A stretch of DNA of 16,487 bases from JAFGPJ01 sp964439135 (GCA_964439135.1 CAYTNN010000094.1:1-16487), one strand, 5' to 3'. Positions 6,818-14,544 are shown, counted from the stretch's first letter. Notes: generated from the letters alone by a model not told the origin. Numbers and translations are program-made.

Positions 6818-8083
6818 ATGAGCAGGGGATTTCTGAAATGGCTCTTTGTGATATGGGCTATTCTATCCGCATTGGTATCACAGGGACAGCAATGGTCGCG
6901 GTTTCGCGGGCCAAACGGGCAGGGCATCAGCGACGCAAAGACGATTCCGGTCAAATGGACCGAAAAAGATTACAACTGGAAGGTCAAGCTGCCGGGAGAG
7001 GGGCATTCTTCACCCGTGCTCTGGGGCGACAAATTATTCGTAACAGGCGGCGACCAACAAGCGGGACACAGCGTGCTTCTGGCTCTAAGTGTCTCCGACG
7101 GCGGAGTCTTGTGGCAAAAGGAATATTCGCTTAGCAAATACCGCCCGAACAAACTCAACAGCTTTGCAACGGCAACGCCGGCGGTTGACGCCGAGAACGT
7201 GTATGTGTTGCTAACAAGCCCCGAAGAGACAATTCTCGCAGCGTTGAGTCATGAGGGCACCGAAATCTGGAAACGCACGTTCGAAGGCATACGTTGCCAG
7301 CACGGCGCGGGCAGCTCGCCGATCGTCTACGATGACATGGTAATCTTTACACACGAGCACGAGAACAGCAGCAGTAAAGACGCCAAAAGCATCTGGATCG
7401 CAGTGGACCGCAAAACGGGCGAAACACGCTGGACATTGGATCGCAAAACCGGCCCAAAGACTTCGTACTCGACGCCCTGCGTTTACACACCATCAATCGG
7501 GGCTCCGCAATTGATTTTCAACAGCAACGCTCACGGGATGACCGGCGTCGATCCCGGCACAGGCAAGGTGATATGGGAAGTGCCATCGGCCTTCCCGGCA
7601 CGCGTCGTCAGCTCTCCTGTAATCGCAGATGAATTGCTTATCGGCTCCTGCGGTGACGGCGGCGCTGGCAAACGCCTGATTGCTATCCGGCCCGGCTCGT
7701 CTGACGGGTCGATTCAGCCTGAAGAAGTTTACAAAATTGAAAGCGGCCACAGGCCTTATGTCCCCACATCCATAGCAAAAGGGGGCCTGCTGTTCACGTT
7801 TCTTGACCGCGGGAATGTTTCCTGCTGGAACAGCGCCACAGGCCGGCAGCTTTGGGAAGAAAAGCCCGCCGGCAGATTCTTCGGCTCGCCGGTATGGGCG
7901 GACGGCAAAATTTATTGTATCACGATGGATGGTGACGTAGTCGTCATCAGGGCATCCGAGACCTACGAGCTGCTGGCGGTCAATCCCCTGGGAGAGACGA
8001 GCCACGCAACGCCGGCCATCGCCGGCGGAAGAATGTACCTGCGTACCTACTCTCACCTGTTCAGCGTCGGAGGCAAAAAGTAG
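6818..8083 (+). CDS. Secreted PQQ-type beta-propeller (BamB-like) repeat protein
   Basis: A 421-residue protein built from PQQ-like beta-propeller blades. ATG 6818 was preferred over an in-frame ATG 33 bases upstream because it is followed directly by a signal peptide (MSRGFLKWLFVIWAILSALVSQG) and has GGAG nine bases upstream; the earlier start would overlap the preceding gene. Blade signatures recur: WSRFRGPNGQG (residues 26-36), SSPVLWGDKLFVTGG, ALSVSDGGVLWQKEY, ATPAVDAENVYVLL, GTEIWKRTF, GSSPIVYDDMVIFT, DRKTGETRWTLDR, TGKVIWEVPS, SSPVIADELLIGS and SATGRQLWEEKP. The opening is typical of the large planctomycete family of such proteins, often annotated as PQQ-binding or BamB-like; most are probably scaffold or ligand-binding proteins. 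I do not see a reason to call it a quinoprotein dehydrogenase. The 1-bp spacing suggests partnership with the TIM-barrel protein. Confidence 0.9.
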   Translation: MSRGFLKWLFVIWAILSALVSQGQQWSRFRGPNGQGISDAKTIPVKWTEKDYNWKVKLPGEGHSSPVLWGDKLFVTGGDQQAGHSVLLALSVSDGGVLWQKEYSLSKYRPNKLNSFATATPAVDAENVYVLLTSPEETILAALSHEGTEIWKRTFEGIRCQHGAGSSPIVYDDMVIFTHEHENSSSKDAKSIWIAVDRKTGETRWTLDRKTGPKTSYSTPCVYTPSIGAPQLIFNSNAHGMTGVDPGTGKVIWEVPSAFPARVVSSPVIADELLIGSCGDGGAGKRLIAIRPGSSDGSIQPEEVYKIESGHRPYVPTSIAKGGLLFTFLDRGNVSCWNSATGRQLWEEKPAGRFFGSPVWADGKIYCITMDGDVVVIRASETYELLAVNPLGETSHATPAIAGGRMYLRTYSHLFSVGGKK

Positions 8084-8164
8084 CCATAGGATGGGTAGGT
8101 TCGTGTCGAGGGCGCGAGCGCCATCGAACCGCGGGCAAGATGCCCGCGACACGATGCTCTATGG
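8084..8164. repeat. Structured multi-hairpin element between convergent genes
   Basis: Nested inverted repeats occupy the 75-bp gap between two convergent stop codons and run into the last codons of the thuA-like gene. The outer arms are CCATAG (8084-8089) and CTATGG (8159-8164). A second perfect pair is TCGTGTCG (8101-8108) and CGACACGA (8147-8154). Inside are two perfect hairpins: GGCGC-GA-GCGCC (8111-8122) and GCGGGCA-AGA-TGCCCGC (8131-8147). Either strand could fold into a junction with a basal stem and two GC-rich arms. There is no T-run, so it is not a canonical intrinsic terminator, but it may stop or stabilise both converging transcripts. GCGGGCA...TGCCCGC hairpins resemble dispersed REP-like extragenic palindromes; whether this one is dispersed cannot be seen here. 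Confidence 0.8.
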
Positions 8165-9166
8165 CAACTTGTGGTCCGACGGTTTCAGGCCTTTTTTGTG
8201 CTTGCCCATACCGATTTTATTCGGATCATACTGTCCGACAAAATCGACCTTGCTTTTTGCCGGGATTTTGTCTTCCATTTCCAGGCCCCAGTAGCAGGCG
8301 TTCACGAGCAGCCGGCGGAAACCTTCGCTGAACAAATCGAAAGAATGTCCCATTGTCGTGGTGAACACGCGGGCGGTTTTGCCTTTTTCGCCTGTGTAGG
8401 TTTTTGTCCAGGCCACGGGAACCAACCTTTTGTCGGGATTCGGCTTGTCATCCGGATTCATGCCGGAAAGAACCTGCCCCATGACCAGCGGTTTGCAGTC
8501 ACCGGTCAGGGTGGTAAGGCCGTAAACATCGGATTCGCCCCAGATATCATCGATGCCCCTGGCAATGAATTCATTTCCCATGCCTTTGACGATCAGGCCG
8601 CGAGTGCTTTCTCTCTGGTGATTTCCATAGTGACTAATCCACGTCTCGCCGAAGACCTGGCGCCCGTAACCGCCGTCAAGTTCTTTGTTGTTAAAGCTGT
8701 ACTTTGCGTATGGGCTGTCTTTGTGCTTAACGTAATTGAAGGCATGAGTCGAAGTGCGCAGCCCGACAATCGGTTTTCCCGAGTTTGTATAATCAATGAT
8801 ATATTTCATCTGGTCATCGGGCAGCTCGCGGAAGCGCAGGAACATTACCATCAGGTCCGCTTTTTCAAGAGCTTCCAGTCCGGGGATGTTGTCCAGCGTT
8901 TGCGGATCGATTTCGCCGGTTTCTTTATTAATGGCAAAAAGCACGGTGCATTTGAAGCCGTGATGCACCGCCAGTATCTTGGCGAGCTGGGGCATGGAAT
9001 CTTCCGAGCGGTATTCCTCATCGCCAATGAGAAAGACAATGTGCTTTCCCTTGCCCGGGCCTTCTTTGCCTTCGAAAACCACCCACGGCTCGGCCTTGAT
9101 CCGTTCGCCAAACAGGCATATCATCGCTGCAATAATCAATATCCAAAATTTAATCGAACATTTCAT
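8159..9166 (-). CDS. Secreted ThuA-like (trehalose-utilisation) domain protein
   Basis: A 335-residue protein with a signal peptide (MKCSIKFWILIIAAMICLFG, cleavage probably near residue 24) and a ThuA-like, class I glutamine-amidotransferase-like fold: HIVFLIGDEEYRSEDSMPQL at the start of the domain, LEKADLMVMFLRFRELPDDQ, GKPIVGLRTSTHAFNY, FGETWISHYGNH, and the C-terminal PVAWTKTYTGEKGKTARVF, TTMGHSFDLFSEGFRRLL and NACYWGLE, all common in planctomycete ThuA proteins. Rhizobial ThuA acts with ThuB on trehalose and related disaccharides through 3-keto derivatives; the activity of this secreted member is unknown. Two ATGs compete: 9175 abuts the Shine-Dalgarno AAGGAG (9181-9176) with no spacing, while 9166 lies nine bases from it, so 9166 is chosen. 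It converges on the beta-propeller gene, so it is not in the plus-strand operon, though function may be shared. Confidence 0.9.
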   Translation of the reverse strand: MKCSIKFWILIIAAMICLFGERIKAEPWVVFEGKEGPGKGKHIVFLIGDEEYRSEDSMPQLAKILAVHHGFKCTVLFAINKETGEIDPQTLDNIPGLEALEKADLMVMFLRFRELPDDQMKYIIDYTNSGKPIVGLRTSTHAFNYVKHKDSPYAKYSFNNKELDGGYGRQVFGETWISHYGNHQRESTRGLIVKGMGNEFIARGIDDIWGESDVYGLTTLTGDCKPLVMGQVLSGMNPDDKPNPDKRLVPVAWTKTYTGEKGKTARVFTTTMGHSFDLFSEGFRRLLVNACYWGLEMEDKIPAKSKVDFVGQYDPNKIGMGKHKKGLKPSDHKLP

Positions 9167-9255
9167 CTTACTCATCTCCTTTCATTTTTACTCAAACTGA
9201 CCGTTTCAAGTTGAACACTATCACAAATCATTCTATGATAAAAACATGACACAAT

Positions 9256-9330
9256 CTGTCATTCCCGCGAAAGCGGGAATCCACTTAAAACCGTTACGTT
9301 CATGGATCCCTGCTTTCGCAGGGATGACAG
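9256..9330. repeat. MITE-like inverted repeat with two hairpins (GTCATTCCCGC-type extragenic repeat)
   Basis: Two 28-bp arms, 9256-9283 and 9303-9330, are inverted copies of each other, separated by 19 bp. Each arm is itself a hairpin: TTCCCGC-GAAA-GCGGGAA on the left, TCCCTGC-TTTC-GCAGGGA on the right. The arms differ at four positions, and these fall as two compensated base pairs (T-A against C-G, and C-G against T-A), so both hairpins remain perfect. Arm ends are CTGTCAT and ATCCA. This belongs to a class of dispersed extragenic palindromes widely seen in bacterial genomes. No target-site duplication and no coding capacity are visible. It lies 21 bp past the stop of the PhoD-like gene and upstream of the thuA-like gene, so it may influence read-through between these minus-strand genes. 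Confidence 0.85.
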
Positions 9331-9351
9331 CGCGAAATCGTCCGAACAATG

Positions 9352-10947
9352 TTAGAATTTCACACTTATCTTCTTGCTCTCACCGGCCGCAAGGGGCTGG
9401 ATTCCTGTGAGTGTTTTCATTTGGCCGGTGCCTTGCCTGCCGATTTTGACTGTGTATTCTTCTATCTTGAAAACCTTAGGCTTCCAGGATGTCCCGTTGA
9501 TACGCAGGGTATAGATGATTTCTCCGCTGGATTCGTCGATGACCTGAACGACGGGATTCGTCATGCCCTGAACTTCGATTGTCGGCAGATACGCGACAGC
9601 CTTACGCGAGTAGTTGTCGGTTTGCTGAATAGTCCTGGGCCAGCCGGGATACTGTTTGGTATCCGAATCGGTTATATCAACGTTTCTGGGCCAGCATTCC
9701 ATTGTGATTGCCCTGCTCTTCTTATTGAATTTGACAACGCCGAAACCGGCCGCTCTTGTCGTGAGCTTATCATGGTTCTCCTCGGGCTCGGGATTGGCCA
9801 CCGCCAGCATGGTTAGTTTGTTGCCGAGCCCATCGAGAAATTCACCCAGGTATTCGGGCATTCCCGGCTCACGGTTTTTGCCCGGCTCCAGCGGAGCCCA
9901 CCATCGTAGGTAGAGATTGGCGATCGACGGCACGCAGAGAGAATAGCCGGAGTCGTTCCAATCGTTGATGCCGTGGTGAATTATCGTGCCGAGGTGCTGG
10001 TCTCCGCAAATCATCAGGGCGAAGGCTTTGCGAATCTCCGCCAGGGCCTTGTTACGTCCCGTCTGCGGCCAGCCGTTGGAGTCCAAGTCAACTAACAGAC
10101 GATTGTCCCTGTTGCCGTGGAGATGCGCGCCGCCGGCGAAGGCGGTTTGCGAAAGCACGGCTTTCATGTCACAGTCCTGCCAGTCGGCTGCCCATTGCCT
10201 NNNNNNNNNNNNNNNNNNNNNNNNNNNNNNNNNNNNNNNNNNNNNNNNNNNNNNNNNNNNNNNNNNNNNNNNNNNNNNNNNNNNNNNNNNNNNNNNNNNN
10301 TGACCCCAGAGGTTTGCCTGGCCGACGTCGTGGTCGTCCGGGATCGTGACGGTCGGTGTGTTGCGGATAATCTCACCGAAATCTCTGCCGAACTTGAGCC
10401 AGTAAGCATAATGCTTGTTATGGTCATAGACCTGGTCACCGGAGAAAAAGAGAAGGTCGGGCTTTATCTTTTTTAGGTTCTCAACAATATCCGTTTTAGG
10501 TATATCTCCTCCATGCCCCGGATAGATCGAGTTTCCCGTAAACGCGGCCACAACTATAACATCCTTGTCAACCGGGTCTCCGCGGACAGTTCCTGTATAG
10601 TATGCGTTCCTTCCGTGAGCCACCCGGTATTCGATATCCCTTGTTGAATCCCAGTTCTCAACCCGGAAAGTGGCCGTCCAGCCTTTTTCGATAAGCTGTG
10701 TTTCGGCGATTTGCTTCCATTTTCCCTGCTGCCTGATTTCGAGCCGGACATTCCTGTCCTCGCCCGTCTTCAGGGGATACAGTTGGGCATTCAGCTTCAT
10801 AACCTTGTTTTGAACTGTGTATAAGGCGAAGCAAATAACCTTATCTCTGGATACTTCAGGGATATCCAATAGTTGCGCAGAAGCGGTATTTAATATCAGA
10901 ATAGTGGCCAGAAACAGGGCAAGTGCTGTCACTCTCGTTGAATTCAT
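9352..10947 (-). CDS. PhoD-like metallophosphatase, secreted, interrupted by an assembly gap
   Basis: A phosphatase or phosphodiesterase of the PhoD/metallophosphatase family, which uses a multinuclear metal centre (Fe/Ca in characterised PhoD). A signal peptide (hydrophobic stretch ending TASAQ, about residue 25) is followed by a small N-terminal beta domain and then FSGDQVYD (168-175) and PDDHDVGQ (203-210), both metal-binding motifs. After the gap come MKAVLSQTAFAG, GDQHLGT and PSIANLYLRWWAPLEP, the last resembling planctomycete and verrucomicrobial members. Both sides are open in one frame if the gap length is 1 modulo 3, but 100 Ns is a conventional placeholder. The part that follows the DDHD motif in this family is usually much longer than 34 residues, so true length probably exceeds the nominal 531. 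ATG 10947 has AGGTAGGG upstream. The gene follows the protease gene by 53 bp with no terminator seen, suggesting cotranscription. Confidence 0.88.
   Translation of the reverse strand: MNSTRVTALALFLATILILNTASAQLLDIPEVSRDKVICFALYTVQNKVMKLNAQLYPLKTGEDRNVRLEIRQQGKWKQIAETQLIEKGWTATFRVENWDSTRDIEYRVAHGRNAYYTGTVRGDPVDKDVIVVAAFTGNSIYPGHGGDIPKTDIVENLKKIKPDLLFFSGDQVYDHNKHYAYWLKFGRDFGEIIRNTPTVTIPDDHDVGQANLWGXXXXXXXXXXXXXXXXXXXXXXXXXXXXXXXXXXRQWAADWQDCDMKAVLSQTAFAGGAHLHGNRDNRLLVDLDSNGWPQTGRNKALAEIRKAFALMICGDQHLGTIIHHGINDWNDSGYSLCVPSIANLYLRWWAPLEPGKNREPGMPEYLGEFLDGLGNKLTMLAVANPEPEENHDKLTTRAAGFGVVKFNKKSRAITMECWPRNVDITDSDTKQYPGWPRTIQQTDNYSRKAVAYLPTIEVQGMTNPVVQVIDESSGEIIYTLRINGTSWKPKVFKIEEYTVKIGRQGTGQMKTLTGIQPLAAGESKKISVKF
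10201..10300. other. Assembly gap of 100 Ns inside the PhoD-like gene
   Basis: Exactly 100 undetermined bases. A round 100 is a standard scaffold placeholder, so actual distance is unknown. The coding sequences on both sides fit one protein, which supports the join. Confidence 0.99.
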
Positions 10948-11000
10948 AGTCCCTACCTTTCTGTTCTATTCATAAGCTGCGTGTATGAAGTCTTTATCAA

Positions 11001-13865
11001 TCAAATCTGTCTATAAACATAATGGGCATCCAGAGCCTTCTTAACCTGCATGCTTGCGTCTTTCAAATGAGCTTTCGTATACGGATCAAGGTTCTCATCA
11101 GACGTCTCTAAAATGGGGTCAATTTTATTTTCTTTAATCTCGTGGAGTTTTTCGACAACCAAAGTAGCGATGGGTTTGTATGCCGCCGTACTCATGTAAT
11201 TCGACCTGCTCAAGTCAATCAGAAGCTCCAGATGCTCACGTTGAAGATTTCGCCGCAGGCTGGAGATCATCGGTTCGCGCGCGGTATATTTCTTTGCCGG
11301 CTGCTTATCCAGCTCACTCCATATTTTGCTGCTGATTGTATCCAGCAATTCCGGCAGAGTCAGCGCATCTTCATCGGCCGAGATCAGAAACTCATTATCA
11401 TAGATCCGGCGAAGCGTCGTCGGATACATCATCATCGCCAGTGCATTTGACTGAATACCCATGATCCTGTCATGAATAGGCCATGTCGGATCGCTCAAAA
11501 CGGACGATATATCATCCCACCACTTATCCACGGTCATCCGGCGTAAAAGATCCTGCGTCAGGCCGAAAGCCTCGTCCCTGAACGTATTTTCAATCACAAA
11601 ATCGAGCGCTTCTCGCTGTTTTTTAGCCGGCACGACTTCTATCGGCAAGCGGTCGCCCTTGTCACCTTTTTTATCCCGGTAGACATAAGCACCGCCCAGC
11701 CAGTTGGCCATCATACTAACCGAACGCAATTGCATGCTGAGCGTCATTTCATAGGCCCTGCGGGTCTTGGCCCAACTGTCGCCGTCTTTCACGAGCTTTT
11801 CGATTATCCGCTCCCGATTATGCCGCACGATTCGCATCTGGTTATTGGCATAGTCGAGCGGATTTTTACTGAAATCATACCGGCGGGCCAGCGGATCGGG
11901 GCCGAACGTATCTTCATCTGTTGCGTACTGCAGTTCAGGTTCAGCCACACGATCCAGTATCTGCTTCAGGTCTTTCTCGTTTTGAGTATAACCGTACTCG
12001 ATAGCCCATATATCGTAAGGGCCGACGCTCATCATCGTGTAATCACCCTGGACTTCGCCGTCCTTGAAATTCATATTAGCGGACAGGTAATCCATAACCG
12101 AAGAAGCAAGCGGTTTCTTTCCTTTGAATTCTTTACTGTTGATCGCAGCCATAGTATAGACGCTCGATGCCTTAAAGTTATGCCGCAACCCTAACGTATG
12201 CCCGACTTCGTGACAGGCCAGCTCGGCCAGCATCGGACCGATGAAGGATTCAGGAATGCCGTCTATCATAGGTTCCTTTTCCTCTTCTTTCTTTTCCTCA
12301 TCCTTCTTCTTGTCCTTATCTTCCTCCTTTTCCTTATCTTTATCTCCCTCGTCCCCATCCTCTTGCCCGGTCATCAGAGCTATATTCATTCTAAACATTG
12401 CAACATCGAACGCCTTGCCCTGCGATAATGTGCACAGGCCGTTAACCTGAGACGTTCTGCCCGCCAGGCCGTCATATTCATCATCGCCTATCAGATCCGA
12501 GTTGACCTGTGTAATAGGATGTCCGCCATAAGGCAGGTGGCCACGCTTAGCAAGCTCTTCTTTCAAATGCTCACGCTGAGCCGGCGGAGCCAGCCGGATA
12601 CGGGGGTCCCAGTTCGGATGGTCCTGCAGCCATGCAAGAGTTTCAGGATTAATGCCTTCCATTGCTATCTCCGGCATAATCTCGTAATAAGTACTCCAGA
12701 AATGACGAATCCAGCCGTCGGTAAGAATGACATCCGCATCCAGAATCTGTCCTGTTTCGGGATGGACGCGGCTGGGGCCGATAGACGTGCCCCTGTTGTT
12801 ACTTAGCCAGCGAATAAAATTGTATCTGACGTCTTCGGGATCTTTTTCCATATGAGCGCCGGAACCCTCATCCTGATAATATACCTCTATCGCGTTTGAG
12901 ATGCCGACCTTTTCGAAAGCTGTGTTCCAATATAAAAGGCCTTCCCTGACCCAGCGACGATAGCGAACCGGCGTCGTATGTTCGATATAGAAAACGATTG
13001 GATCTTTTGGAGGACTGATATTGAGTGAGGAGTCCGCCTTTTCCAGATTCCAGCGATTGATATAGCGCACCATGGTCTCGGGATCCTTAAATTGCCCGTA
13101 GTCCTGGTAGCCGGTTGTGAAATACCCGATGCGCTCGTCCGCCTTGCGTGGTTTGTAGCCGGTTCTTCCAGGAATCACGCTGATGGAATAGTGCAGAGTC
13201 TGGAGCTGTCCGTTCGCCGTGGGGATTTCAAAGGCCAGCTCAACATTATTCGGAAACGCCTTGGCCTTTTTTATATTTATCAACTTGGAATTGGAGACCC
13301 GAACGCGGGCGCCAAAAAATTTCCCGGCCTGACCGATCAGCAACTCATCCATGTCAATCACGGGAGAGCCGCCCGACATAGTAACGATCGGAACATCCAG
13401 AATCACGCGGTCAGTAAACAGCCGCTCGACGGAACTTTTGGATTCCTGGTCGCCGGTGGACTTGATTCGAATATTCGGCTCGATCAAAGCCATACGTTTG
13501 TCATACCGTTTCCAATACACATACATATCCCCGGCCTGCAAACCGGCGAAATCTTCGCCGCTCGCAACGGTCAGTGCTATAAAGAACTTCTTTGATTCAT
13601 AACCGGACGGCAAGGCCGCCAACATCTGGCCATCCTTTTCACGGGTCCAAATATCATAGAGACTTTTCTCTCCGTCGGCGGTGGATACAACCTTTTTATA
13701 ATCCTTTAGAACATCATCTAATTGCGGAAATTCAGGTTTGGGTTTTGCCGCGGCAGGTTTTGCGGCAGCAGGCTTTTCCGCACCTGCGATGATCGACGGT
13801 AGCCAGGTGATTGTAATTGCCAGGATAAGTAACACACTCGATATTTTTAGTTTCAAATTATTCAT
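11001..13865 (-). CDS. Secreted zinc-dependent metalloprotease, metzincin type (DUF5117/DUF4953-like architecture)
   Basis: A 954-residue protein starting at ATG 13865, chosen because it has GGAGA nine bases upstream and begins the signal peptide MNNLKLKISSVLLILAITI; an in-frame ATG 36 bases earlier adds only a polar leader. After the signal comes an Ala/Lys/Pro linker with repeated PAAAK. The N-terminal and middle parts match the organisation of bacterial zinc-dependent metalloproteases with DUF5118, DUF5117 and DUF4953 (e.g. YFTTGYQDYGQF, FYIEHTTPVRYRRWVREGLLYWN, SNNRGTSIGPSRVHPETGQI). The active site is HEVGHTLGLRH (552-562), a full HExxHxxGxxH zinc motif, and the Met-turn SVMDY is at about 589-593. 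A 30-residue tract of almost only Lys, Glu and Asp occupies 502-531. Family members are secreted or periplasmic endopeptidases of largely unknown substrate. The PhoD-like gene lies 53 bp downstream. Confidence 0.92.
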   Translation of the reverse strand: MNNLKLKISSVLLILAITITWLPSIIAGAEKPAAAKPAAAKPKPEFPQLDDVLKDYKKVVSTADGEKSLYDIWTREKDGQMLAALPSGYESKKFFIALTVASGEDFAGLQAGDMYVYWKRYDKRMALIEPNIRIKSTGDQESKSSVERLFTDRVILDVPIVTMSGGSPVIDMDELLIGQAGKFFGARVRVSNSKLINIKKAKAFPNNVELAFEIPTANGQLQTLHYSISVIPGRTGYKPRKADERIGYFTTGYQDYGQFKDPETMVRYINRWNLEKADSSLNISPPKDPIVFYIEHTTPVRYRRWVREGLLYWNTAFEKVGISNAIEVYYQDEGSGAHMEKDPEDVRYNFIRWLSNNRGTSIGPSRVHPETGQILDADVILTDGWIRHFWSTYYEIMPEIAMEGINPETLAWLQDHPNWDPRIRLAPPAQREHLKEELAKRGHLPYGGHPITQVNSDLIGDDEYDGLAGRTSQVNGLCTLSQGKAFDVAMFRMNIALMTGQEDGDEGDKDKEKEEDKDKKKDEEKKEEEKEPMIDGIPESFIGPMLAELACHEVGHTLGLRHNFKASSVYTMAAINSKEFKGKKPLASSVMDYLSANMNFKDGEVQGDYTMMSVGPYDIWAIEYGYTQNEKDLKQILDRVAEPELQYATDEDTFGPDPLARRYDFSKNPLDYANNQMRIVRHNRERIIEKLVKDGDSWAKTRRAYEMTLSMQLRSVSMMANWLGGAYVYRDKKGDKGDRLPIEVVPAKKQREALDFVIENTFRDEAFGLTQDLLRRMTVDKWWDDISSVLSDPTWPIHDRIMGIQSNALAMMMYPTTLRRIYDNEFLISADEDALTLPELLDTISSKIWSELDKQPAKKYTAREPMISSLRRNLQREHLELLIDLSRSNYMSTAAYKPIATLVVEKLHEIKENKIDPILETSDENLDPYTKAHLKDASMQVKKALDAHYVYRQI

Positions 13866-14250
13866 CTCGAAATCTCCAAAAAGTAAATAAAGACTTCCCA
13901 TTCAAATCTGCTCAGTAACACCGCTGAGCTTATCCTTTAACAGAACTTAGTATGTTATAACCTCGCGCATCCAATGTCAATTGTACGAACCTCAGAACTC
14001 AGAAAAGAAACAAAGAATTCTACGCAGACCAAATGAAATCACGGACTAACAGGATAGAAAAACGATGCAAAAAAACAGTGGATAGCAGAAGAAGGTGTTT
14101 TTACGGGGCTTTTATGGGACGATTTGCTGGTTACATCTATTAGTTGATAGAAATGTGCTATATACTCTTCAAATAATGATTTTTCGCCTAAATATTAATT
14201 CATATAAACCAAACAGCAAAAGCAGGCAAGACTGTTCTGGATATGGTACT
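13866..14250. other. Gene-free stretch between protease and small gene
   Basis: Positions 13866-13980 hold the leader and candidate promoter of the protease gene, including a hairpin GCTCAG (13910-13915) and CTGAGC (13924-13929) with an 8-nt loop. From 13981 to 14250 the DNA is AT-rich. I see no coding sequence with a ribosome site, no RNA gene and no strong terminator there. An open frame of 65 codons at 14095-14292 (plus) looks like chance. Confidence 0.6.
13952..13980 (-). promoter_or_regulatory. Candidate promoter of the metalloprotease gene
   Basis: The minus strand has a perfect -35 TTGACA (13980-13975). The -10 is ambiguous: TAACAT (13957-13952) at 17-bp spacing, a 4/6 match, or TATAAC (13959-13954) at 15 bp, a better hexamer at suboptimal spacing. 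The leader to the ATG would be about 80 nt and contains the hairpin at 13910-13929. Confidence 0.45.
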
Positions 14251-14544
14251 TTAGCCCGATACGTTAATGAGCAAATGTTTGGATATAGATAACAACCTTT
14301 TCTTCTCCCGTCTTCTTTTGGAAGAGAAAATATGCCCGGGAGCCTTCACGAAAACCTTTACCATAGATACGAATCTGGCTTCTTTAGGCCAATCGTCAAA
14401 AGCCGTAAGCCCTGGTTGAACATAAGCAGCAGTGTTCGCTACAGGCTCAATAAAAGACTCTTGAATATTATCTACCTCTGGATTCCATACACCATTAAAA
14501 ATCGCTGACACATCCTTGTGCAAACCTGCTTTATGCGTCGACAT
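14251..14544 (-). CDS. Small protein of unknown function (97 aa), possibly a remnant of a larger one
   Basis: I do not assign a family. The start at ATG 14544 is chosen because AAGGA (14555-14551) lies six bases upstream; the directly preceding ATG at 14547 would have only three bases. The N-terminus MSTHKAGLHKDVSAIFNGV looks like a structured, non-random segment, followed by an acidic and hydrophobic middle (NIQESFIEP, AAYVQPGLTAFDDWP), then FVSMVKVFVKAPGHIFSSK and a strongly basic stretch (SKRRREKKRLLSISK). No signal peptide and no clear membrane helix are seen. A near-consensus promoter at 14673-14701 points at it, which supports expression. The basic C-terminus differs in character from the rest and could come from a frameshift or truncation; reading on in the other frames gives nothing recognisable. 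Confidence 0.55.
   Translation of the reverse strand: MSTHKAGLHKDVSAIFNGVWNPEVDNIQESFIEPVANTAAYVQPGLTAFDDWPKEARFVSMVKVFVKAPGHIFSSKRRREKKRLLSISKHLLINVSG

Noticed and set aside
8171..9214. Long plus-strand open frame of 347 codons opposite the thuA-like gene
   Set aside because: It is antisense to a well-supported gene with a signal peptide, domain motifs and a proper ribosome site. The antisense protein has no recognisable motif and no Shine-Dalgarno; it reflects codon bias of the real gene.
9256..9330. CRISPR-like repeat pair
   Set aside because: The two copies are inverted, not direct, there are only two, and each is a palindrome with a GAAA/TTTC loop. This is an extragenic palindromic element, not a CRISPR array.
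14095..14292. 65-codon plus-strand open frame between the protease and the small gene
   Set aside because: No Shine-Dalgarno, mixed composition and overlap with the 3' end of the better supported small gene.
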